Source: Piper betle
Taxonomy: Eukaryota > Streptophyta > Magnoliopsida > Piperales > Piperaceae
Direction: 5' to 3'
Length of the DNA: 64,000 nt
NCBI GenBank assembly: GCA_033002965.1
Contig: JAURVB010001822.1
Location: forward strand, 1-64,000
Below are positions 1 through 10,935 of this stretch, piece after piece; the stretch's first letter is position 1, and each line of letters begins with the position of its first letter. The notes under the pieces were generated by a model. That model worked only from the letters and a program-made list of their open reading frames with translations. It had not been told where the DNA came from and did no database searches. The position numbers and the translations under genes were made by a program.

Positions 1-1890
1 TAGGATGACATTAATTTATACATTAGAGTATGCTTCTGATCATCATATTTACTCCATTATTATTATTATTATTATTATTATTCATGACCTTCATTATGCT
101 ATAAAGACATCGTTCAACAAGTGTCTAGTTCTTTAATTGTATTATTTAATTATCATGGCAATAAATGTTGATATGACAGCTAGCACCTTTTATCTGTCTC
201 ATATCTTTGTTATTATTAGTATATGTGTCAATCATGTTGATCTATTATGTATTACAGTGTGCAAAATAATTTGTCGCTACAAGGTGTTGGTATTTATTTA
301 GAACAATGAAAGTAGGGCACATTACATGTGCTCGTCATGCGACACAAACTTCGTGAGCCCTTGTTGGGAATTCCCACGCTCTTTTGATGGGAACTTAACG
401 AGTGGCTAGTCTTCCTCCTCCATCACGGGCTCAAACGCCGTTGCCAAAGCTTGAAGCTACAGCCTTGACTGCCGTTGCAACTGTGCTGCCCAACTGGGCC
501 ACTTGAAGGCAACGGCACGAGAGATGTTTTCTGCATTTGAGGACCCATTTTGTACACCATGGGGAGTATGGTCAGGATAAAAATCGGTGGGTTTTGCTGT
601 TCACCGTGCCCTTCTGGGTCCAACCCCATCTGCACCTTGTGAACTGTGCTTGTCATTGACGATCCCCTTTGTTGACTTGAACATGGATCCCCCTTGCCTT
701 CCATGCTGTTGATAGCTTCATTAGCGTTGAGATCGCTACATTCCATTGATTGCGACGTATATATGTAATGAATATTAAATAATGTGGTTATCTTCTTGTA
801 CATTATCTCATGCATCAAAGACGGTACGCAATGGCAACAAAACCAAAATTTGTCGAGGTTCCCCATCAAGCAAGCAAGTCATCAAATCAAATTTTGATAA
901 TTAAAATCGTCTTGTTTGTACTCTGCAGCTTGAAGTTCAATTCAAGAATCCGGGCTCAAGCTGAGGCGAATTCTGTGTCGAACATGAGCTAGCCTGATTT
1001 TTATTCATTCGCATGGAGTTGTACAAAATCTTGTATCTTTTTCATCATTTTATAGTTTGCTTCTATAATGAAGATGGAGCAAATATTAGTACCCACGTAC
1101 AATTATTTGCAAAGAGTATCTGACTTTTAGTAACTGTACCAATACTAATATTTTGTGTATTGTCGGTCCTAAACTGGAATATAAGAGGGAGTTGATATCA
1201 TATAAGAGTATTTGCCCATTAAAAATTTTACTATTTATAATTACATAAATCATAGTTTAGAAATCCAGGTACCCAATACTTCTGGGTATTTGGTAGGAAA
1301 AAATCTAGCTTTTAGTCGATCAATAAATTAATTATACTCTACGATGAGCTTTTTAATTCATCACTTTGTGTATATCTCTGTGATGCATCGAATTATGTTT
1401 TATTTTAAGGTGTACCACGTTGCTTTGGAGTTTCGTTCTTAACGTTGGCTGAGCTGTGGAGTACTATAGTACTCCAGCCATCTTGGTTGACGCCATGACC
1501 AATATTATTGAGAACAACTGTATGTGGTATTCAAGTGGGAATTTGTCTATTGTTCGTCATTGCGATGAACCCACAATTTGTTGTCACCTCAGCAGTTAAT
1601 ACTGTCTCCTCCCCAGAAGAAGGGAGCGTTGGTGGTTGAAGGGAAAGGAGAGGAAATACACCAGATGCCAATAATGCAATGCTTCACACAATTATGGAAG
1701 ACAAATATGGTTTTATTTTATGTTTGTTTGGCGAATGTGCTTCATGTCGCTATTCATCATTCATCACTTCCCATGGCTCTTCCTGGGTCCTTCCCTAGCT
1801 AGATGATCATTTTTATAGTATATTTAATATTATATATGTTTTTCTTAATTATATTATAGGAATTAGTATTAATTTGTAAGTTGATGTCAG
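1..1890. other. AT-rich stretch with no recognisable gene
   Basis: No protein I recognise is encoded here. A short TTA microsatellite lies at about 55-82. A 148-codon open frame on the minus strand (423-869) has no family I can name and no visible partner exons. The rest is AT-rich sequence with scattered stops in all frames. Confidence 0.5.
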
Positions 1891-1900
1891 TGGATTTTAA

Positions 1901-1972
1901 TGGGCTTTTGTTTTACTGGGTTCGTATAATGGGCCGTCAGTGTAGTGGGCTTTGGGGGAGAATACATGGGCT
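1901..1972 (+). promoter_or_regulatory. Cluster of four TGGGCY (site II) motifs
   Basis: TGGGCT or TGGGCC occurs at 1901-1906, 1930-1935, 1946-1951 and 1967-1972, all in the same orientation. Site II elements of this type are known from promoters of plant ribosomal, mitochondrial and proliferation genes, which bind TCP factors. The 100 bases downstream are CT-rich like a 5' leader, yet no gene follows for more than 2 kb. It may be an orphan promoter or chance. Confidence 0.4.
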
Positions 1973-1990
1973 TTTATGAAGAGTTAGTAG

Positions 1991-4455
1991 GGGGCTTTTC
2001 ATCATCTTCTCCATCGGCCTTGGCCATTTCTCCAATCGCCAACTCCACCATTTCCAATATTGTGGAAAATATATGTAGCAATCATTATGAACATGTATGA
2101 ACTATCATACACTTTTAAATTGATTATTGAATGGCGAAGAATAGAAGGAAATATTCAGTTGTAAGGTTTGGCCTGCTATACCTGGGTCCTTGGTTAGCAA
2201 CTCAAGAGGTATGATGTTAAAATGGCTATATCACAACAAATGTAGACTCTTTTTTGGAACAGAGGTAACAAAGTTAAAAAATAATTGGGACCGTCACAGT
2301 AAAATCGTTGCAATTGAATGAAAAAAAAAACTAAAATTAAAAAACTTGTGTTCCCAAATAGCAAGGGGCAGCAGATTGTTTGTATGCTGCCAAGTACCCA
2401 TGATTTTGGGGCATATAAATAGGCTTCCTGATGTGCATTTCAAGTAGTTGGCCCATGAGGCCCATCTATAGGATGAGAGCCTTACTGGTTTTGGGAAGCT
2501 GCAATCATGGCCAGCGAATTATATTATAAAAGTCCAGATTTTGGGCTTTTGTTATTAAGATATACAGAAGCACATATAGCTTGGAGAAAAAAACATACAT
2601 TTTGGGTTCTTTAGCATCCTAAATAATTTGTCCTTTCAATTTTTTTATTAATATTTTTTAGTTTTTTAGTTTTAAAGACCAAATTGGAGTGTTTTGGTGC
2701 TCATCCAATCTTCAAACTGTGGCTATTGTCATTTTTGAGTCATGAAAACCATCCAATCCATTTTGAACAGTGTCTTGGGCCAGAGAAATACAATGCAGTG
2801 CAGCTTAATTTTTGCAACAGAAAAATGGAAAACATATAGTTTCTGCATACTGGGATAAATGCATATTTAGAGAGCGCAATGAAACATAGCAGCCTGCAAA
2901 ATCAAAGGTCTAATTGTCATTCTTCTCCTACTATCCTCCCCTTCTTTGTCGAGAAATAAAGAGGTTGCTTAGGAATATCAACACAAGTTCATACTAGTTT
3001 TTGTTACTGCAAATTAAGGAGAGATATCCTCTATAGGTGGATGGCTTTTTTTCGATAATAATTCACAATCCTTTGGTACAGACATTACCAGACAAGCAGT
3101 AATCCTAAATATTCCCCTTTATCTTTGCTAATATTTCTTACATGCATTGGATTCTTTGCCTTTGTTGCTGTCAAGGAAAACAGAAGCACATGCATAATGC
3201 ATCTGTCCAATTATTTATATCTCAATTATCAACTTATACCAGCCACTCTAGTTAATAACCAACTTATAATTACAGAGCAAATTGCAAAGTCAGTTTGCAG
3301 AGGACTTTGGAAGAATTAATTTGCATGTCTATGAATAACGCACCTCGCTTTCATCAAATATTATCACAAGTAAAACGTAAACCTTTTTTTCCCCATTTGA
3401 CAAGACCAGAATCCACCCCTTAACAAGACAATGGGCAAGGACACACTACAGATGTAGTTGCCTACTGTCGCACATTTGATGAACAATTTCACACAGAGAC
3501 GGCAGAGAAAAGAGTGGACATGACGAGAACATGAAGGGGCGGCCTGGGCATACGACGATGAACAAGCTACAAATACTATTTTTGGTTCCTAGACCCAGAA
3601 TGCCAAATGGCCAGCTCTGTAGTACAAGACCTCTCTTCAAATGAAGTTACATGACCTTTCTCAAGCGACAAAAAAGTTATGAGGACATGCCAATGCCAAT
3701 GCCAATCCCTCCGCAATTCTATAAGCTTTGGCCCAAAAAAACAATGGTGTCATGTCATACCAGCCAATAAAATAAATCAATAACCTTGTATCTTAGCCTG
3801 CAAATTAGTATTCACAATAGCGAACGATGAACAAATACAAGTTGCTATCCAACAATTTATTACGTTCATCATCATAGCAATCCACATATGCTCCACACAA
3901 ATAATTGATAAGCTCCTCAACTGACCAACAAGAGCAAGACATCAATCTTTCATACATTCCTACCAGAGAGACAGAGAGAGAGAGAGGAAGCAGAAAACGA
4001 GTAAATCTAATTGGTACGATTCGACATTGAGACAGCCGGGATATAGTATCATATACAAGTGATCATCCCTAGACGTATATACATAAAGCCTGCAAAATTT
4101 TTTTCAGAAAAGTATGAGGTACCAGGCCACGAACCACCAGCCTGTTCTGCAATTTCATAAATCTTCTCAGTTTGTTTTCTCCTGTACTGTTTTGGCTGGG
4201 TGATTCACGCATCATGAAATACAAAAACAACCTCAAAATTTTGCATTTCGTGAGCAAGATTGCTATTGGCTTGAAGAAAGAACACAACCCTACAACATCT
4301 AATCCAATCAATCCATTTATTTCCGCTGGACTAATTGAAATATTTGATGAAGAGAGGCAACAATCTACTTGAGGAAAGTAGTACACAAAGAATTGAACTA
4401 CATTGAATCACACAAACGGAATTGACATTCACACGTAATGTGGATCGCACGAAAC
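1991..4455. other. Non-coding interval, likely including the BAG 3' region
   Basis: No supported coding region. A short GA repeat lies near 3969-3985. The part next to 4455 is probably the 3' untranslated region and downstream sequence of the minus-strand BAG gene. Open frames of 60-105 codons here show no recognisable motifs. Confidence 0.4.
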
Positions 4456-6376
4456 TTAATCGAAGAACACCCAGTTGAGCTTCGGATCTGAACCTGGGGC
4501 AGGTTGAACCGGAGCCATGTCAAACGTCTCCCATTTTGTAGTCACCACCACAGCAGGTGTGCGCTGCCGGTGAGGAGCTGCCAAAGGTGGCTGCATTTTC
4601 TTTGTACTAGGCATTGGAGGGGTTTGGTATTCTTAAGTTTTAAGATATCAAGTGTTTCAACGTATTTCTGCACTCTCCTTACCTGTTTAACAATAATACA
4701 ACACGAAAAAAACATTCATATGAACTCTTTTTAGCTTGGTGTTTAGATGAGTGTCAAGATGCATGAAACTATACCTGCGTTCGTCTCTGCAATTTGGTAT
4801 CCCCATCAGCTGTGACTGCATCCAATCGAATCAATTGCGTCATTAACAACTCGATGAGGTTCAACACATCCTTCTCGGCAACTGTGCCTCCTTTAGATAC
4901 AACTGATTCAAGAGCAGTAACCTGTAAGAACAACATATATACTCGTGAATACCAAGGTCAGAAAGTTTATTTGTTGTTGTAACTTGATCTCATCTAGAAC
5001 AAAAGTTGGCTGGTCTAAAGAAATATACACAAGGATATCAAATTCATAACTGGGAACGAATTCCACTTAAGATGATCTACAGGAAAGAGATTTTGCATTA
5101 TAGGGACTTAAGCCCAACCCGAATCATTTATCTGAACGGCAACAATCATGATAAACCACTATTTGCATACTTCAAACCGTATCAGTATAATTGAGCTCCA
5201 CATATCCACCCTGCTTGAATCAGTGTAGCAAACCCTTAAATTAATCCAGAATCATTTAATCTCAGCTCCATAATCTACATGAACCCACAACATTCCCCAC
5301 CGGAAGTAAGATCATACCCAATAGTCCACATACATATGACCAAATAAGCTCACAAAGAAAAGTGCAAAATTTTCCATGCAAATCCTTGTCAACTTCAATA
5401 AAACGAATCTAGAATTCTACCAATATGTGTCTGGAAGTCAAGACAACACGGCGCCAGAAAACAAGCACCTCAATCTGCCCCAATCTCTACACAATCTGCT
5501 CTTATTAATAAAAGGATAATTAGAAGTCGCTATATAGATTAAGGTACATATAACCATGATAATCTCCACTTCAATCCACAGCTCAATACTTCGAAAAGTT
5601 TGATCTAATATTGAAATTCACCAACAAAAATCATTTCACAAGAAAACCACGTTAGTTTATGATTTTTGTTGTAACTCGAACACCCAACCTAATCAATCAA
5701 TGACATAAAATTATGAGATTATAGCATAATTATTAAGATAAGATATTAATGACGATACAACAAAATATATATATTATATACCTCAACGGCGAGCTTGTCA
5801 ACCTCTTTGCCGATGTCGGAGATGGACTTGGCGGCCATCTCCGACCTCGCCGCCTTCCTCTTCTCCAAGCGCCGACGCTCATGGCCGATGGGGTCCTCCA
5901 CCAGCACCAGCTTCGACTTGTCTTTCACCCCCGCCAAGTCCAGGAACGCCGTCGACTCCCTCTCCTTGTCCTTGTACAGTATCCTCTGGTCCTCCGGGTG
6001 GAGACCCGTCTTCGCCGCTAGCAGCTTCTTCAACTCCCCTACCAATTCGAGGATCGACCATGGTTGAGAAACGAAGAACAATGAAGAACAGAGCGACAAA
6101 GTTGAGATCTTTTGGGGGTTGGTTACCGAAGGAAGCTTGGGGGCTAACGAGTGCTTCGAGCTTGGAGGAGTTGTACTTGACTCGTAGTCGGATGGGTGGC
6201 GGCGCCGGCGGGGACTGGGCATCGTCGAACGGGTTGCGCTTCTGCACCAGCATGCCGCTCGGCCGGAGCTCCCACTCCACGTTGACGCCGCCGCCACCGC
6301 CGGCCGCCGGCGGGAAGGGGGCCGGCTTTTTTGCAGGGGAGTCGACTGTCTTCGCTCTCATCGTCATCGTCATCAT
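4456..6376 (-). CDS. BAG-domain co-chaperone with ubiquitin-like domain (BAG1-4 type)
   Basis: Plant BAG proteins of this type bind the Hsp70 ATPase domain through a C-terminal BAG domain and act as nucleotide-exchange co-chaperones. Four exons fit with GT-AG introns: 6127-6376, 5782-6038, 4775-4921 and 4456-4682. Exon 1 gives a Gly/Pro-rich N-terminus with WELRPSGMLVQKR and the start of the ubiquitin-like fold (IRLRVKYNSSKLEALV). Exon 2 completes that fold (ELKKLLAAKTGLHPEDQRIL) and enters the BAG helices, which continue through exon 3 (DVLNLIELLMTQLIRLDAV) to RRVQKYVETLD in exon 4. The usual C-terminal VVVTTKWETFD and a final WVFFD are present but one frame away: a C4 run (plus-strand GGGG 4619-4622) needs one more base. 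As written the frame stops early; restored length is about 293 residues. The start is the first ATG of the conserved frame. Confidence 0.88.
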
Positions 6377-9300
6377 CGTTTCGGTAGCGCTTCTTCTACA
6401 AAAGCTCGATTTTCACAAGTTGCAGAGCTAGCATTGATGAGACAGCAACGAGATGGTGCAGTTTTTGGCTCTGAAAACTGCAAAGATTCGATTTTTTCTT
6501 CTTTTTGAATCGATTATGGACTAAAAAATGATGGAACTGACTGCTACAAACTGATTTTGTGTGCAATTTATGAACTCAGAATAGCTCGCTTCTTCTCTGG
6601 TAAAAAAATCTACAAAAACAAGCTTCAAACACCTAGAAAGACGTCGGTATATCAAAAAATCCGCCAGGCTAGAAGCAAGGTTGCAGCAAGCTTTCAGCGG
6701 CGTCGCCGGAAAATGTACAAGCTACGAAGCGGAGACGAAGAACCAGGAAAACAGAGGAAGATGAGGAGGCGGAACGTGCAGCCGAGGAGGCGGAAAAAGA
6801 TGATGGATGGAGGAGCACTGGCTGCGGAGTCGCCGGAGAGGAATCCGGCGAAATACGGCGGCAGCTGCGCCGGCGAGAGGGAAGGGAGAGGAAGGTCGTA
6901 GGGGAAGGGAAGGGGTCGGAGTTGTTTTATACGAACGAGGGGGAGGTTAGTGGCATTTGAGATAATTGGTAGGTGTTTTTTGTAAAATTTTGGGTGTTGA
7001 AAACCCGCCAAACCTTTTTTTTCTTTTTTGTTTTTGCTTTGAAAGAGGTGAAAAGTTAAAATGCCAAAAGTAGAAAAAAAATTTTTCTTTTTTTGTTTTT
7101 TCTTTTTCTTATTACGGAAATGAACGTTACGTAGAAAATTCAAAAAAATTTATAAAATTTAATCAATATTGAAACTAAAATATTACAATACTGAGACCTC
7201 TACTTTATTTGAGATTATTGTACTAAATGATTTTTTTATTAATAGAATGTATAACACGGGGAGATGGTCATATTATAATAAAACTAGAGATTTTTGAAAA
7301 ATTCTATTCTATTTTTTAAGATATTGTACATAAATATGGTAAGTAAAGTCATTTTTAAGTCCAAACATTAATTTGATTTATCATTTATAATTTCATGGTA
7401 TAATTAATTCGATTTATAATTCTTGATCAGCCAAACGTTATGAACATTTTTTTAATGATATTTTACAAAAAAATATCAAATCAATACGCAAGAAAACCAC
7501 TTCCAATTTCTACTCACAAATATCTCTCTCGGGGCCTCTTCTTGAATATATAATTTTTTATTATTTTAATCTGTAGACTGCAATAGAAAGCTTAATCATT
7601 GGTGGTAAGCATGTCATTTTATGATTTTGTAAATTAAAAAAACACATCTTCCAAGAAAGTAAGCTCCTAAAATGACATAATGACGTCATCGTACTACTTC
7701 GGCCGGCTCGTAGTTAGCGTTAGTCGGCATGTCCGACTCCTTAACAAAACCCGAGACCACCGACAGTGCGGGCCCCATTCTTCTGTTTACCACGTGAGTC
7801 AATTTCGGCCGTCGGATCAGTTGTCGGTGAGATCGATTGGTCAAATCAAGGGATTATGAAGATTTTAGGTGGGGATTAGGGCCCGGCAACCGCAATTAGA
7901 TTAAATGGGATGGGATTAAGAAAGTGATTGATGGGGCCAAGCGCGGAAACGATTGTTTATGATAGGTGGGCCAGGGGTTTGGAAATGGTCTAATTTCTAC
8001 GTATTATTATTGGGCCAAGTTTTGATCGATAATGGTGCTTCTTCTCGATGCTTCTTACAAAGTGACCCGTAACAAAAGTTGTAATGCCTTTTGAGCCGAT
8101 GATTGACAATGTGGGCAAGAACACATTTGCAGCAAGCTTGTTCTAACTTGGCGATCATTTCAGATGCATGATTGATTCCCTTTAGTGTTTTGGTAGGATT
8201 GTAAAAATAGATGATACCAGACTGTAAGTGAGTAAGTGATTACTTTCCAAGTACAAAATGAAAGCATGCACTTCTTCATGTTTTGGGACCATCGCACCTG
8301 ATGGTTGTCCGATGTGATAATTCTTCGTTAATCATGATTTTAGATTGATTATCAAGATAATATATCCACCATTTGTTTTATCTACTTTATATTTGAACAT
8401 TTGATATGATTTTACGTAATCAAATCTATTAGTAGTGCTTTGCTGGGGACATTTTTTACGTGCCGGGGCAAAGGCTTGTATGACTATTCATTAACGAGAC
8501 ACTCTTAACTGTGACAATTATATGCATCTAATGTTACAAAAACAGTCGGCCGAATGGACATGAGAATATATTACAAACTACAACTAATTATAAGATGGGG
8601 GTCCCTTGCACTACAGTGAGACAGGGGATGTATACGTGCATTCAATTTCATACTTATTTCATGGTTCAGGTGATGAGAAATAAGGTCACCTATTCTACCT
8701 AACAATATGAGTTAGTAACTAAAACCATTATAGACCATAGATATAGATTAGCTATCTGTTGTGGGTACTAGCAGGAGATAGGTATGTTGTGTTCTGGACA
8801 TTCTTCAGATGATCACTTGAGCAGCCATATTTGTGAGTTTCTCTTCTTTGAGGTTCATATACTTCATGCATGGTATATGTTGATCGACGAAGGTGATGAG
8901 AGAGTGGGGGCTCTAAATCTATGCAGGACTTTTAGGAAATTTTTTTATAAGCTCCCAATGAGCCCTCCAGGGGAGTGATTTCTCCCAACTCTCTTCCTCT
9001 CTCCCTCTCCCTCTCTTCTAAAATAAAAGATGACCCCCCTATCATCATAGATGGGCTCAAAGATGGCTCATTTAGAAGGGCTCTTGAAAAATGGTCTCGG
9101 ACTTCTGACCGTTCATACTTCATTAAATGGGGCACAATCCGCGAAATATTTGAGAAGATTGATGGCATTAACCAACGAAGGTGGAGGCCCAAAAGGGATT
9201 AGTAATTAGGCCCATTATCAGTGGGCTGCATGCCAAGACGCCGGCCCATCACTAGCTAGATGGTCCCTTAAAATGGTGTGAAATCAAATCAAAGAGGCTT

Positions 9301-9720
9301 TATACGCCACGCCTCCTTTTTATGTAGGGATCTCAATGCTGTCATAAGTTATTAATTAATTTGTTTTCTGAATTGAGCTTTTATTATGTATTGAACTATG
9401 GTAGTTAGTGGTTAAGGTTGCCCTAAGATCAAAATCAGTTCTATAAAAAAACACACACACACACACAAATTCACCAAGGCTTAAATTAAATTAAAATGCA
9501 GCAAAGTATTCCCAGTTCAAGTTGATCAATTCCTCATGAGCTTATAATTATACTGTCTTATACATGTTTGTATTCGCCATTATTAAATAAGTAAATTAAC
9601 TTAAGCACAAATACTTCTAATGCTATCAAATAAACTCATATGTTTCCCAATCTAATTAAATTATTTAATATAATTTAAGAAATATTAGCTTTCTATTATC
9701 CAAATCCAGATGCTTACCCA
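6377..9720. other. BAG upstream region and long intergenic stretch
   Basis: 6377-6950 is the leader and promoter side of the BAG gene; it is purine-rich on the plus strand. 6960-7680 is AT-rich. 7681-7688 is a perfect TGACGTCA palindrome and 7791-7796 a CACGTG G-box, both in a more GC-rich promoter-like block that serves no gene I can see. Site II motifs cluster at 9186-9248 (GGCCCA three times, TGGGCT once). A CA microsatellite lies at about 9450-9468. The open frames near 9.0 kb are unrecognised. Confidence 0.45.
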
Positions 9721-10748
9721 ACCTGGCCATAGTCCATGGGACCCATAGCCAAATTACCGTTCACTCCTTTCCCCCACATCCACGTCTATAGTCTCCCCGC
9801 CAATCCAACGGTCTAAATTCGCCCACGTTACTCGATGACGCAATCTCCCCCCTCCAAACACGCACGTGTTGGACCACGCCGTCTCCCCAACCCACCCAGC
9901 ATCCCCCCGCCCGCCAATCATCCCCCGCCGCGTGTCCCTTGGTTCCGTACGCCCCGCAGCCGGTAACCCGTCTCGTGTCACCGGCTCGGCCGGTCGCCCT
10001 GGTTATACAAGGCCGGCGCCGTCGCCGGCGAGCTGCTCCGAGTCGCCCGCCGCCTTCACCGCGAAGAGGTTCGTGTTCTTTTGTCTCGATTGATCGACGT
10101 TGTTGCTCGTCTAGGTTGGTTGGATTGGGAGCTCTGGCTCGAAAACGATCGATTTTTTAGGAGGGTTTTGTTGCCTCTTTTCATTGTTGTAGGGATTGTA
10201 ATTGGGGGTGGGAGCTTCGTTGTTGGGTGAAGACTGTGCATTCGCGTTTGGATTTTCTGAAAATTGTCGTTCTTTTGTTATTGAGGGATGTTGTTGGTCT
10301 GATAATGTTGAAATGATTTGATTTTGTATGCTTTTGGAGGGGAGGGAAGTAGATTTTGCAAATTAGGGTTGGCCCTTGCCTGACATATTGTTGTGGTGAT
10401 TAGGGTGAGGATTGTTGTTGTGAAGCTTGTGCTTCACAAAAGTGTTTGGATTGTTTGAAGTTGTTGCCTTTTGGTACCGGCTATTGCTGTGTGAGGAGAT
10501 AAATGGTACTAATTTTTGTTGGGTAGGTGAGGATTAGGATGTTGTTGTTCTGTCAATTTACTTTCTTTTTTTTCTGGGTAAAAATGGTGCAGCTTTTAAA
10601 ATCTGTTCTTCTCATTATGTGTGGATTCTATGGAAGCAATTGAATGGACCATTTAGTTTGATCTGAAGCTTTAGTAAATACATCTATTATTTGTGGACGG
10701 GCTCCGGATAATTATCTGGATTTGAGCCACCAACTAGCGGTGCCCACA
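9721..10748 (+). promoter_or_regulatory. Promoter and 5' leader region of the SEUSS-LIKE gene
   Basis: The block from about 9750 to 10070 is GC- and C-rich, in contrast to its AT-rich surroundings. It sits where the promoter and first untranslated exon of the downstream gene are expected. A T/G-rich stretch with intron character follows from about 10070 (possible donor near GAAGAG/gttcgtg) up to a possible acceptor before 10749. Transcript ends cannot be set from sequence alone. Confidence 0.4.
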
Positions 10749-10935
10749 GTGGCATCGTCGAGGGTGGCCAGTGAACTGCTACATTCTTCTTTGGCTTCTG
10801 GCTTCTTCTTCCATGGAGAGGAACATACCTTGTGACATTTGATTTCCCATCAGCTGGATCTGTCTTTTGTGAACTCGTCAGCTTCATTGTGCTGAAGTGA
10901 GCTTTCTGGTTCGGATTTCCATCTTTTGGGAGGAC
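10749..10935 (+). pseudogene. Decayed ancestral N-terminal coding segment of the SEUSS-LIKE gene
   Basis: Read from 10749, this frame gives VASSRVA, then SGFFFHGE, then FVNSSAS. From memory of the family, this resembles the N-terminus of plant SEUSS-LIKE proteins (Met-Ala-Pro-Ser-Arg-Val, a short Ser run, GIFFQGD, then a GNSSNS stretch). The expected start codon is GTG (10749-10751), there are in-frame TGA codons at 10833-10835 and 10893-10895, and the frame is shifted by one relative to the intact coding sequence from 10936. The similarity is inferred from memory and not from an alignment. Confidence 0.55.

Noticed and set aside
423..869. 148-codon minus-strand open frame
   Set aside because: No family, no partner exons, composition like the surrounding DNA; kept only as a note.
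6694..7143. Minus-strand open frame upstream of the BAG gene
   Set aside because: Lys- and Phe-rich low-complexity translation of A/T runs; lies in the promoter region.
8932..9202. Overlapping open frames on both strands near 9.0 kb
   Set aside because: CT-repeat derived and without recognisable motif on either strand.
10897..10935. Longer SEUSS-LIKE start at 10897
   Set aside because: That codon is GTG; the first ATG in frame is 10936.
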